Shown here: one piece after another, positions 34,701 through 42,423 of the stretch
Numbering within the stretch: position 1 is the first letter of the stretch
Layout of the letters: each line of letters opens with the position of its first letter
The notes under the pieces: generated by a model
Told to the model about the DNA's origin: nothing
Seen by the model: the letters and a program-made list of their open reading frames with translations, nothing else
Databases searched by the model: none
Position numbers and translations under genes: made by a program
From: DUQX01 sp050948825
GTDB lineage: Bacteria; Bacillota; Dethiobacteria; DTU022; UBA8154
Length of the DNA: 64,000 nt
Assembly (NCBI GenBank): GCA_050948825.1
Contig: JBMNEO010000005.1
Location: 62,001-126,000, forward strand
Direction of reading: 5' to 3'

Positions 34701-35307
34701 CAAAATAATAATCTTCCCGGGAGTCTGTCCACGACTTCCCCGATAGCTCTGCATATTTGTTTTGGAAAGATTCGTAGGTTCCCTCTTTTTGCATCTGCCT
34801 TTCCAGTTCGGCCAGCCAGGGCAGTGAACCGCAAAATCCCTGCAGCTCGTTGAAAACCTTATTGAATACCCTGAGGATGGATTCTTTATTTGTTTTGGAG
34901 TCGGTATCGGATTTGGAATCGATATTAAATAATATTACATCTGTGCTGATATCGCCGGCCATTTTCATATCGGCCAGGACCATGGGATCCTGTATTTTAT
35001 CGTCGAAAAAAGATACGGCCTTTTGCCCGTGAATCATTTTATTGGCCAGAAGGTATGATAATATCTTTAAAAAGTGAGATTTACCACTGCCGAAGAAACC
35101 CGATATCCAAACCCCCATTTTATCCGTATAATTGTTAATACTGGCCTTATAAGCTGAAAAAAATGTACTGAAGTGCCTGCTCAGTTCCCGGGTAACCACA
35201 TATTCATCCAGCTCCTGGAAGACATTGGCGTCGTCATCCTGCCCGATCTTAATTACTCCCTTGATATCACGGTCGATATCCTTGTAAAACATTTTTCTGA
35301 GTTTCAC
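31777..35307 (-). CDS. brxC: BREX ATPase BrxC
   Basis: The 1,176-residue protein is the large P-loop ATPase of BREX. The Walker A motif GFFGSGKS is at residues 70-77 and a Walker B-like VIFLVDEMGQY near 260. Long helical and coiled-coil segments occupy the C-terminal 450 residues. BrxC is needed for both defence and methylation in studied systems. It lies 12 bases downstream of brxB and is complete. Confidence 0.95.
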   Translation of the reverse strand: MKLRKMFYKDIDRDIKGVIKIGQDDDANVFQELDEYVVTRELSRHFSTFFSAYKASINNYTDKMGVWISGFFGSGKSHFLKILSYLLANKMIHGQKAVSFFDDKIQDPMVLADMKMAGDISTDVILFNIDSKSDTDSKTNKESILRVFNKVFNELQGFCGSLPWLAELERQMQKEGTYESFQNKYAELSGKSWTDSREDYYFEEDSIVEALAATTKMSVESARHWYQRGEENYSLSVEKFAGRVKEYIESKGREHHVIFLVDEMGQYIGDDAGLMLNLQTVVEDLGTYCGGKAWVLVTSQQDIDTVTRVKGQDFSKILGRFNTRLSLSSANVDEVIKKRILFKNDVGRETLKLLYTEKEAILKNLITFSSDTPEMKTYQTAEDFIEVYPFVPYQFRLLQAVFTAVRIHGASGKHLAEGERSLLSAFQEAALRFADREGGALIPFSAFYETIEAFLDHNIRTVILHAEDNERLDDSDVEVLKLLFLIKWVKEMPANLENLATLMVRHIDEDIIERKKQIETSLEKLLKETLVQKNGNVYLFLTHEEQDVNREIKNIPADLGEVVKNIGEEIFSGIYNEKKFRYNARYHFDFNKTIDDRNLSLQKNEIGVKIITPYFDMGKELSELDLKMMSGRESNLIIKLPPDTTALEEMEEIYKIQAYLTRKGGAAVTPEIEEIKIRKTREVSERKERVTVLLIEALKEADFYANSQKINLKSKSPTERINNGLKTLIDGIYNKLSYIDSFIESNKELQDILQDDNAQLTLGGDDDLPNKLALDEVGNHIGKSTQRNIPVTMKSLLDLYTKAPYGWLENDIRGLVLRLFKSQEIKLQLSGEYLSPTDKDLVQYTIKKDYTDRLIIKKRTKTPEKLLQNARKLIKEVFNVAAVPDDEDGLMQRFKELSRDELGEIKELLVHYKNEYYPDKKVLEEGKALFEEIFEIKDVLQFYEKLSELKEELLDYEENIIDVKNFFKNQQGYFDRALQNMDIYEKNKSYVLDNETIQTVKEVQDIIYAAKPYTKISKLPELLDDFRSKFVKLLEKEIEPVRSVIESDRKKVMEELEKHSFKDELSSRFHDSFKDLLERLEACNDFYQAIAMKEESDRLKLRCFDHIEKIRQEKEREEQGREKVKTPPKKVVTVSIANIFHGARTLESREDVEQLLNYLRQQLLSKLQENTRVKLI

Positions 35308-35319
35308 TTGCAGACCCCC

Positions 35320-35901
35320 TTATCTTTCAATCAGCTTGAAAGCTCTATAGTAGTTCTGGTCGGATATCTCATCAAATAGGTGCAGGTCCTGCCCGGAATA
35401 GGTTCCCGGGTAGAACATGATTAGAGGAACATCTTCGATAACGGCATGCAGGGTGTTGAGGATGGAATGAGAACGGATGACGGGCCAGGATTTCCCCACT
35501 CCAGTTAAAAACACAATATCGTTTTGTTTTGTATTTTGCCTGATATGTTCAACAATCAAGTCGTTTTTCTGGGTCAGGCGGAGGGTTTTTTTCAGGGGTG
35601 TAAGGATGGCAGAAGTCCCTTTTTCCTTTTCCATGGTGAATACTTTTCCAAGGTATCCCTTGTCGAAAAGTATCGTCAGGATCATTTCATAAAGGTCAAA
35701 CTCTCTGATTGTAATTTCCGTGCTGTCATTATTCACTTTTTGTTTGAGAAAGGCAATGTGTTCCCTGACAATAAGTTCATCTTTGGGGTCATAGTCAAAG
35801 ATATAGAAGCCAATCTCGTTGCCCAAACCTTTGTTCTCCCTGAATCGCTTGTCCATAATAAGGGGGAGTATTTTATCAAGCCTTTCATAGATGGTTTTCA
35901 T
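35320..35901 (-). CDS. brxB: BREX protein BrxB (DUF1788)
   Basis: The 193-residue protein matches the DUF1788/BrxB family: FYIFDYDPKDEL near residue 32, FLTGVGKSWPVIRSH near 130 and MFYPGTYSGQDLHLF near 160. Its exact biochemical role is not established, but it is a fixed component of type I BREX. ATG at 35901 is chosen because GGAGAGG precedes it. A longer frame would overlap brxA. It begins two bases after the brxA stop. Confidence 0.92.
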   Translation of the reverse strand: MKTIYERLDKILPLIMDKRFRENKGLGNEIGFYIFDYDPKDELIVREHIAFLKQKVNNDSTEITIREFDLYEMILTILFDKGYLGKVFTMEKEKGTSAILTPLKKTLRLTQKNDLIVEHIRQNTKQNDIVFLTGVGKSWPVIRSHSILNTLHAVIEDVPLIMFYPGTYSGQDLHLFDEISDQNYYRAFKLIER

Positions 35902-35902
35902 T

Positions 35903-36499
35903 TCAAACCTCTCCCTGTATGACTTCAATATATATCCGGTCACCGCTTTCTACGATATGCCGTTTGACATCCTGCTCTATGACTGCCCCGGCAATCTCAA
36001 GCTTTTTCTTACTGCGTTTAGCCAGCCCTGATTCTAACAGGATTCTTTTGTATACCTGACCTAACTTATAAAAAGTGTAGTCCGTCCAGGACATAAGCAG
36101 ATTGCTCTGCTCAGCCTTTCTATAAAAAAAAGAACTAATATACCTGTCGGTAATTACGTAGTCCCTTAACAGGTGCTTCTCCCGGTAAACCTCCTGCATA
36201 AATTCAAAAAAGAGTCTGTCCGTTTTCATAATGGAATAGAGCACGATCTGTTTGCCCGTTTCCAGGATGCCGTAAACAAGCTTGTTATGCAAAAAGTCAT
36301 CGAGCGTGCCAATCCTTTCCAGGACTGTTGCAGCAATTTCTTTGCGGCGGTTCTCTGTTTTGAGCAAAAATATATTTTCTTCCATTGCTTTTTGCCTGAT
36401 TTCCGCAAAGGTAAAACCCTGCAAATGCAGGGTAGAAGCCTTTTTGGCTTCATGAAATAAAAAGCCCCTGGTTTTTATTGTTGATGAATATTTTGACAT
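35903..36499 (-). CDS. brxA: BREX protein BrxA (DUF1819)
   Basis: The protein of about 198 residues is the first gene of the BREX operon and belongs to the DUF1819/BrxA family of small helical DNA-binding proteins. Features seen are TRGFLFHEAKK near the N-terminus and SKKKLEIAGAVIEQDVKRHI near the C-terminus. The frame is open to 36589. The inner ATG (MSKYSST) is preferred for family length, with GAGGGG about 12 bases upstream. The palindrome at 36589-36610 would then lie in the 5' leader. Confidence 0.88.
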   Translation of the reverse strand: MSKYSSTIKTRGFLFHEAKKASTLHLQGFTFAEIRQKAMEENIFLLKTENRRKEIAATVLERIGTLDDFLHNKLVYGILETGKQIVLYSIMKTDRLFFEFMQEVYREKHLLRDYVITDRYISSFFYRKAEQSNLLMSWTDYTFYKLGQVYKRILLESGLAKRSKKKLEIAGAVIEQDVKRHIVESGDRIYIEVIQGEV

Positions 36500-36691
36500 A
36501 TAATTACGTTTCCCCTCAATCTCATGGCCAATTTGTAAAGTTCTAATGATTTCTTCAAAGGTGGTAATAAATCCTTTAATTAATAGCATTTTGTATTACT
36601 AGTAACAAAATTAGCTTACGTAAATGATGAAACAATTGTAGAGATTGTTTTTGGGTTAATGTTTTAGATACTTAAGATTCCCCTGCCTTAT

Positions 36692-37084
36692 TCAATTATT
36701 TGACAATGCTTCCTTTAATTTCTTTTCAAGCCTGATAACCCTAGGAGAATTTCCTTCTCGTTCTCTTATAAAGTTAATCCAATAATTAGGCTTTACTTCA
36801 TCTTTTAAACCAAAATGCTTTATAAAGTCAATGTAATTATCAAATAAATCTTCTTTAATTCCCAGATCTTCAGGATATTTATACTCACCTTTTAACCTTA
36901 CAGCTTCTGCCTTGGAAAACCATTTTTGTGCTTCGTCTTCATTATTATTGAGTTCCAATTTTCCTCTACAATGAAGACTCCAGGCATAGCCTCTAATGGC
37001 CCAAACGTTATCAGGAAACATATTAAACATCCGTTCTCTTATTTTTAATTTTTTCTTCACTCTTAGAATATAAGTATATTTCAT
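36692..37084 (-). CDS. Hypothetical TPR-like fragment
   Basis: I do not recognise this 130-residue frame beyond a tetratricopeptide-like stretch (FPDNVWAIRGYAWSLHCRGK, then DEAQKWFSKAEAV). Upstream, an alternative frame without a stop reads NYPLSAALEEIELMKNE and would join by removing one base near the apparent start. The gene is therefore probably longer and either truncated or frameshifted. It sits at the upstream edge of the BREX island. Confidence 0.45.
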   Translation of the reverse strand: MKYTYILRVKKKLKIRERMFNMFPDNVWAIRGYAWSLHCRGKLELNNNEDEAQKWFSKAEAVRLKGEYKYPEDLGIKEDLFDNYIDFIKHFGLKDEVKPNYWINFIREREGNSPRVIRLEKKLKEALSNN

Positions 37085-37182
37085 TTTTCATCAGCTCTAT
37101 CTCTTCTAATGCAGCTGAAAGGGGATAATTTTTTTTATAATGCTGTACTTCTTTTTGCGCATTTTTGAGTTATGAGAGTATG

Positions 37183-37362
37183 CTACTGTTGTTCCATGAT
37201 CGGGTAACGGTTAATCGGCTCCTCAAACGTCGGTCTTTCTATTTCAGGGTATGTAATAATAGGATCAACTACTTGTGGTTCATGCTGAGCATTGTAATAG
37301 ATAAAAACTGCTAAAGCTAACCAAGCTATAAACATCCATGTTTTGCCGAATTTTTTACTCAT
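37183..37362 (-). CDS. Small single-span membrane protein, unknown function
   Basis: This 59-residue protein has a basic N-terminus, one transmembrane helix (WMFIAWLALAVFIYY at about residues 9-23) and a proline- and glutamate-rich tail. The inner ATG at 37362 is chosen because AAAGGAAC lies upstream, and the extra N-terminal codons of the open frame do not look protein-like. No family is recognised. Confidence 0.45.
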   Translation of the reverse strand: MSKKFGKTWMFIAWLALAVFIYYNAQHEPQVVDPIITYPEIERPTFEEPINRYPIMEQQ

Positions 37363-37629
37363 AATAATTAGTTCCTTTGTGGCGATATTAAAAACCTTAC
37401 TGTTTATTAATTTCCCCAAAAAACCATATACTTGACCCAGGGATATTGCACAAGTTGCCCCAGAAAACAATATCCCCACATAATCAGAAAGCCTTTTGCC
37501 CGTTTTCCACAATATAATGCCCAAGTCTTTACAACATGCTGTGCTATTGGAATGAGTGCCCAAGTTTACCGAAATATGCAAATAAGAGGCTTGGGGCGGT
37601 TCCAGCCGCCTTTGTGTGCTCCCGTATTA

Positions 37630-38373
37630 TTATCCGTTCAGGCCTTCAATAAAGGCCAGCACATTTATTCCTAAAACACGGTGATTGTATCCGCCTTCCA
37701 GAATGCCGAAGCAGCCGCCCCTATTGCGTTGAGCGGTTTCCTTCATCAGCCTGCCCATAAAAGTATAATCTTCGGTCTTTAAAAGGCCACCCCAGTCATC
37801 CTCGTGATTATCGAATCCGGCAGAAGCGGCAATCATATCGGCGTCGGTTTCCGCCAGTGCTTTTTCTACAATTTTCAGGTATTCGTTGCGATTTTGCGTG
37901 GGGGGATTGAGAATTGTAACATATCCTTTGTTGCCCAAAATATTGACATTGCCATCACCATAGTGCAGGTCGAAATCCAGGATGAATGCTTTATTTATTT
38001 TTCCCTGATGTTTCAATTTCTCCAGCGCGATGGCCATGTTGTTGAAATAGCAAAATCCCCAGGAACTGTCTGACGAAGCATGATGCCCGGGCGGGCGAAT
38101 CAAGGCGAAACAGGGTTCGGTTAAACCGATTTCGGCGGCCTTGATGGCACCGCCGGCAGCCAGTGCCGCGATCTCATATACGCCTTCTCGTTCCACGTAT
38201 TTGACATGCTCCGGCGTGTGCAACCGGAGAATATCGTCTTTTGTAGCCGTTCTTGGTTCAACAAAAGTCACTTTACCTTCAAGGGCAGCTTCTACTGCCC
38301 GAATTCTTCCAGCAGAGGCGGCCGGATCTGAAGTGTAAACTTGGTTAAAATCTTCATGATAAACGACCTTCAT
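37630..38373 (-). CDS. Histone deacetylase family (AcuC/HdaH-like) hydrolase
   Basis: The 247-residue zinc hydrolase has the arginase/deacetylase fold motifs RPPGHHASS near residue 96, GFCYFNNMAIA near 110, the zinc ligand segment DFDLHYGDG near 135, SAGFDNHEDD near 185 and LEGGYNH near 230. Bacterial members deacetylate small molecules such as polyamines or lysine side chains. The length is shorter than typical AcuC (about 370-390) but covers the catalytic core. ATG at 38373 follows GGAGGAAGAGGTG. The substrate is unknown, though acetylpolyamines are plausible. Confidence 0.85.
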   Translation of the reverse strand: MKVVYHEDFNQVYTSDPAASAGRIRAVEAALEGKVTFVEPRTATKDDILRLHTPEHVKYVEREGVYEIAALAAGGAIKAAEIGLTEPCFALIRPPGHHASSDSSWGFCYFNNMAIALEKLKHQGKINKAFILDFDLHYGDGNVNILGNKGYVTILNPPTQNRNEYLKIVEKALAETDADMIAASAGFDNHEDDWGGLLKTEDYTFMGRLMKETAQRNRGGCFGILEGGYNHRVLGINVLAFIEGLNG

Positions 38374-38433
38374 GTCACCTCTTCCTCCAATCAACTTTAT
38401 AGTATTCTAAACACCTTTTATATTCTGAGCGAA

Positions 38434-38847
38434 TTATGCTCCCTCAGAATTAATTACAGTAACAACTACCTTTCGATTACTCCTGGGCCCATCAAACTCG
38501 CACAAAAAGATATTTTGCCAGGTGGAAAGCCCAATTGCACCGTTAATTATAGGAATTGTTTCGCTTGGTCCAATAAGACCGGCTTTTAAATGGGCATCTC
38601 CATTTCCATCCTGCTGATCGTGCTGCCAAATACCTTGGGGTATTAACTTCTTCAGAAGTGATACTACATCTTCCTGAACGCTTTCATCCCAGTTCTCCTG
38701 TATCATGATAGCTGCTGTTGCACCCTGAGCATAAATATTTACAAGCCCGGATTTAATTTTGGATTCTGATACCACATCTTTAACTTCTGAGGTAATATCA
38801 TAAAGGGCTTCTCTTTTGTGTGTCTTTAATGATATGGTTTTCTGCAA
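38434..38847 (-). CDS. YjbQ/UPF0047 family protein
   Basis: The 137-residue protein has the UPF0047 motifs QGATAAIMIQENWD, HLKAGLIGPSETIPI and WQNIFLCEFDGPRSNR. These surround a conserved histidine/glutamate site and a phosphate-binding-like segment. Some members show weak thiamine-phosphate synthase activity, but the physiological role is unsettled. It is complete and lies upstream of the deacetylase-like gene on the same strand. Confidence 0.88.
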   Translation of the reverse strand: MQKTISLKTHKREALYDITSEVKDVVSESKIKSGLVNIYAQGATAAIMIQENWDESVQEDVVSLLKKLIPQGIWQHDQQDGNGDAHLKAGLIGPSETIPIINGAIGLSTWQNIFLCEFDGPRSNRKVVVTVINSEGA

Positions 38848-39174
38848 TAATAATCACTCTTTCTTACTCTCTTTTACCTGTGAAGATTTTCTTTACTTAA
38901 TTGACATACTCCCGTGGCTTTAGCCCTGGATTTCGTGTTCAAGCAGAGACTGCCTCTTTATCTTTTATAGTATGCCTTACATCTCCTAACCCAATGATCT
39001 ACCTGGAAGGATTCCCCATTTAAATAATTCGTCATAATATTTGCATATTCCTTTTTAATTAAAAACTCAAGAAAATTTGCTGGAAATGTATTATGTTACT
39101 GACTATAGGTTTAGGACCGTACCCGTGATTCTCTAATCCCACCATTACAGGTGGGATTAGAGAATCTGCCGTTT
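38848..39174. other. Non-coding region with a possible IS200/IS605 right-end remnant and a 17-bp inverted repeat
   Basis: No gene is evident. On the minus strand, 38903-38930 reads GGGCTAAAGCCACGGGAGTATGTCAA, cut here only as a motif type: this hairpin and tail resemble the right end of IS200/IS605 elements. A short frame ending KDKEAVSA precedes it. At 39127-39166 is a perfect 17-base-pair inverted repeat. Confidence 0.4.
39127..39166. repeat. Perfect 17-bp inverted repeat after the CHRD gene
   Basis: GATTCTCTAATCCCACC, a six-base loop and the exact complement lie just beyond the CHRD gene's stop. There is no T-tract on the minus strand, so it may be a transcript-end stabiliser, a factor-dependent stop or part of a mobile repeat. 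Confidence 0.7.
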
Positions 39175-39600
39175 TTATGGCCAGTTGGTCGCTGTTCTGC
39201 TGTGGCTAATCTGACCGCGAATTTCACCACCGGGATTCTGGACTGTGTGTACATTCACATAAGTGTTCCCCCGCTGCATTTCATTTAACAAAGCAGAAAA
39301 AGGTTGCCCTTCTAGTGGGCCAACCAGATTTCTTTGGCTGAAGGTGTCTTGAACGATTCCCTGGCTAACGGTAATAGCAGGGTCGGCAGGGCCAAACAAA
39401 AAGACAACAATAGGCCCATTTTCCCCCCGGCGTCCCAAGTGTATATGAGCCTCAGTCATATTTGCAAGGTTATTAACAATTAAACGAAATCGCATTGACA
39501 TTTGATCGTCACTAACTCTAAAAACTGTATCACCTGAGGCACTAGTCTGTACCGGAGGCACTTCTTCCGAACCGGTAAGCGTAGCAAAAAATTGTTTCAT
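39175..39600 (-). CDS. CHRD-domain protein
   Basis: The 141-residue protein is a single CHRD (chordin-like) domain: FFATLTGSEEVPPVQT at the N-terminus, EAHIHLGRRGENGPIV near residue 68, and YVNVHTVQNPGGEIRGQI near 115. Bacterial CHRD proteins are poorly understood and are usually extracellular. This one has no clear signal peptide. The ATG is preceded by GGGGAGG. The function is unknown. Confidence 0.85.
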   Translation of the reverse strand: MKQFFATLTGSEEVPPVQTSASGDTVFRVSDDQMSMRFRLIVNNLANMTEAHIHLGRRGENGPIVVFLFGPADPAITVSQGIVQDTFSQRNLVGPLEGQPFSALLNEMQRGNTYVNVHTVQNPGGEIRGQISHSRTATNWP

Positions 39601-39760
39601 TATCCTCCCCCTCCCATATTATTCTTTTACATATTATTCAGGTTATATATGTTTAGTTAACAGTAAGTAATAAAAAAATATACTATAAAATAATTACATA
39701 ATATAATTACTAGATATTGCATTTGCTAATTGATTTATTGGATTAATCCCGCGTTCCATA

Positions 39761-39795
39761 AAAAATGGTGTGCCTGTCTGTTTAAGGCACACCAT
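39761..39795 (-). terminator. Rho-independent terminator of the SLH gene
   Basis: The stem ATGGTGTGCC/GGCACACCAT is followed on the minus strand by TTTTTATGG. It lies about 50 bases after the SLH-protein stop. Confidence 0.8.
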
Positions 39796-39848
39796 AATAG
39801 TAAAATCTATACCTATTCTTCGATTTCTTCTGTTAGTTGATCCTGTAA

Positions 39849-41141
39849 TTATTCTTCAGGCAGTTGTTCTTGCTCGGGCAGTTGCTCTTGTAAAAGTCCT
39901 TGATCCGGGAGTAACTCCGAAAAGTCCATTAAAGAAGCGTTCTCTGCCTCTTCCGGAAGTTCGATAACAATATCTTCGTTGTAGCTGAGCTCTTCTACTT
40001 TTATATTCATCTGAAATGCTTCCAGAGGAATAGGTTCACCCGCAAATTCTTCTGCCATAGTGATAATCAAAAACATATCCGCACTCTTAGTAAGATAATC
40101 GTCAGCGTCTATGTATTCAATGCACCAAAAAGACAAAGAATCGATTATTGCCATACCTTGCCCTAAAAGCTCTAGCAGCTGCTTGTTACTGCCCAACTGC
40201 CCTGCCATCGCTTCTAAAAACGCATCAAAATCATCTACACGCCCATAGGTTGCTAATTTATAGAACTCTTCTCCATTAATCTCTGAAGTACCGAGCAACT
40301 GGCAATACAGATAATCTTCCATACCTTCAGGTATTGCTGTACTGGCCCCTTCCAAGTTCATCATCTGCTCAAGGTCAGGGAATAGCTCCTCGGGATAGAG
40401 AACCCACTTCGTCTCCCCTGCTTCACCTAAAGGCAACTGCTGGTAGATTTTCCCGTCCAGAAGGTACATTTCAGAAGATATTTCCTGTTCCCCCGCACCG
40501 GGAATATCCATGATTATTGTTGTTAATTGATGCATGCTGGCCGGTAAAACCATCTCCTGAACAGCTTTCATTTGAAAACTCATCTGCGGTATTTCTTCCG
40601 TTTTTTCAGCTCCGGGTCGCGGAATTATGTTCATATTGCCGCTGATAACGGAACGCAACGAACTGATACCCTTTGCTGCTTCCTTTGACTTCTCCAGCAA
40701 CGATGTTGCCTCCGGACTGCTGGTAAAAACCTTTTCCAGAATAGCGCTTCCCTCTTCTTTAGTTAGAATATCTTTCGGGTTGCCGTCGGTTAACCCGAAA
40801 TATTCTAGCCAGGAATAGAAGGTGTAACCCCAGTGGTTTTCGAGCGAAACATCTCCCTCCACCGGAGGAGCAATGGCCTCGGCCATGCCAAGAGTTTTCG
40901 CTATCAGGGCGGTTGCTTCCATACGGGTAATATTCCGGTCCAAATAAAGCTTTCCATCAGGATAACCCTTCATTATCCCTTTTTGCACCAGCAAATCGGC
41001 TGGAGGTAAATTTGATTCCATATTGCCGGCTTCAACCAGCATGGAGGCAAATTCCCCTCTTGAGAGCGCTTCCTGGCCTTGCACCGGGGCTGCAATCAAC
41101 AGCATCAGCGCCAGAACCAGCAGTAATGCAATTCTTTTCAT
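39849..41141 (-). CDS. Exported protein with an SLH domain
   Basis: The 430-residue protein begins with a signal peptide (MKRIALLLVLALMLLIAAP). One to two S-layer-homology units follow (LSRGEFASMLVEAG and GIMKGYPDGKLYLDRNITRMEATALIAKTLG), which attach proteins to cell-wall polymer. The rest resembles the DUF6612-type lipoprotein fold (SGNMNI, MYLLDGKIYQQ), with no catalytic motif seen. The C-terminus is rich in Leu/Pro/Gln/Glu repeats. ATG at 41141 is chosen because GGGGAG lies eight bases upstream and the signal peptide then starts cleanly. Confidence 0.75.
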   Translation of the reverse strand: MKRIALLLVLALMLLIAAPVQGQEALSRGEFASMLVEAGNMESNLPPADLLVQKGIMKGYPDGKLYLDRNITRMEATALIAKTLGMAEAIAPPVEGDVSLENHWGYTFYSWLEYFGLTDGNPKDILTKEEGSAILEKVFTSSPEATSLLEKSKEAAKGISSLRSVISGNMNIIPRPGAEKTEEIPQMSFQMKAVQEMVLPASMHQLTTIIMDIPGAGEQEISSEMYLLDGKIYQQLPLGEAGETKWVLYPEELFPDLEQMMNLEGASTAIPEGMEDYLYCQLLGTSEINGEEFYKLATYGRVDDFDAFLEAMAGQLGSNKQLLELLGQGMAIIDSLSFWCIEYIDADDYLTKSADMFLIITMAEEFAGEPIPLEAFQMNIKVEELSYNEDIVIELPEEAENASLMDFSELLPDQGLLQEQLPEQEQLPEE

Positions 41142-41338
41142 TCTTACTATCTCCCCTTTCATTTTTTTTAAAATCTTTTCAGTTCCAAATATGGAAGAAT
41201 ACTCCCCTAGCATTTTATTATATCATATAATTTGGATTTAGGGTTGTAAGCCGCCAAAGCAATTTTTACCAACAATTCTCCTCACTTTAAGACACCAATA
41301 AATACGGAGCTTGTCTGTGGCGGATATGCAAGCTTCTG

Positions 41339-41719
41339 CTATTCATCTTCACCAAGCAGGTCTTCTCTTAAAACAACTGCTCCCCTCAGGTAGACATGTT
41401 TTATTTCTTGCGCTGTTTTTTTTGTATTTACCAGCATCAGTACACGGATACAGCGCAGAAGTGAGCCCGGAACGCTGATTTCATTGGTGCAAAATAAGGG
41501 CACGTATTTCCAACCCAGTTCCCGTGCGGCTTTTGCGGGAAAAGCAGCATCCAGGTCTGCCGTCATGGAAAAAAATACAGCAGCAATTTGATCCTTATCA
41601 AGAGAATTTCTGCGCATGATTTCCTGCAGTAGTTCTCTCGTAGCTTCCAATATTTCTTCGCTTTTATTGGCGGGAACATCAATAGCGCCCCTGATGCCCC
41701 TGACATTCTGATCAGGCAA
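41339..41719 (-). CDS. aroH: Chorismate mutase, AroH class
   Basis: This 126-residue trimeric AroH-type enzyme converts chorismate to prephenate, the branch point for tyrosine and phenylalanine. Motifs are VRGIRGAIDV at the N-terminus, FFSMTADLDAAFPAKAAR near residue 50, and KHVYLRGAVVLR at the C-terminus with the active-site tyrosine and arginine. The start is TTG, preceded by AAAGGAGAGG. It is the last gene of the Tyr-type aromatic cluster. Confidence 0.92.
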   Translation of the reverse strand: MPDQNVRGIRGAIDVPANKSEEILEATRELLQEIMRRNSLDKDQIAAVFFSMTADLDAAFPAKAARELGWKYVPLFCTNEISVPGSLLRCIRVLMLVNTKKTAQEIKHVYLRGAVVLREDLLGEDE

Positions 41720-41853
41720 TTTAATTCCTCTCCTTTAAAATTTACCTTTGCCCTGGAAACCTTTTCTAAGAACTGGAGAAAAAATTGAAGAGCAAACATC
41801 GGCAAATTTTGCCATAGTTGCCTTTACAGACTGTACGATCATTGAAACAGTTC

Positions 41854-42306
41854 CTATCTGCTAATAGATATGTTGCATAAAGCCTGTAAGGCCAGCAAAT
41901 AGCTTTGCGGGCCGAAGCCGCTTATCTGCCCCCGCACTACCGGGGCTATAACGGAGCGGTGGCGAAACTCTTCCCGGGAATAAATATTGGAAAGGTGCAC
42001 TTCCACCGCAGGCAGGTCAATCCCTGCCAGCCCGTCGCGCAATGCAATGCTGTAATGTGTATAGGCGCCGGGGTTAATAATTATTCCATCATACTTTTCA
42101 GGCGCGCGGTGAATATAGTCCAGCAGCGCACCTTCGCTGTTGGATTGATAGCATTCCACCTTTACCGAGAGCCTTTCCGCTTCTTTGTGGAGCAGATTAT
42201 TTATGTCTTCCAGTGTCATGCTGCCGTAAATTCCCACTTCCCTTCTGCCCAGCAGGTTAAGGTTGGGACCGTGAAGCACTAAAAAGATCTTTTTTCTAAC
42301 AACCAT
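41854..42306 (-). CDS. aroQ: 3-dehydroquinate dehydratase, type II
   Basis: The 150-residue dodecameric-type enzyme removes water from 3-dehydroquinate. HGPNLNLLGRREVGIYG at the N-terminus carries the catalytic tyrosine, SNSEGALLDYIH the substrate loop, NPGAYTHYSIALRD the asparagine site and EVHLSNIYSREEFRH the catalytic histidine. The length is typical. It lies in the shikimate run between aroK and aroH. Confidence 0.96.
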   Translation of the reverse strand: MVVRKKIFLVLHGPNLNLLGRREVGIYGSMTLEDINNLLHKEAERLSVKVECYQSNSEGALLDYIHRAPEKYDGIIINPGAYTHYSIALRDGLAGIDLPAVEVHLSNIYSREEFRHRSVIAPVVRGQISGFGPQSYLLALQALCNISISR

Positions 42307-42423
42307 AGAAAAACCCCTTTGTAAATGATTGTTCGTTTCTTATCCGACAAGGATCCCGCCGGAATACATGAATATTCTCACGGGCGGTACTTTAAGCCAA
42401 GCAAGGCTCATGCCGGGCAGGCC

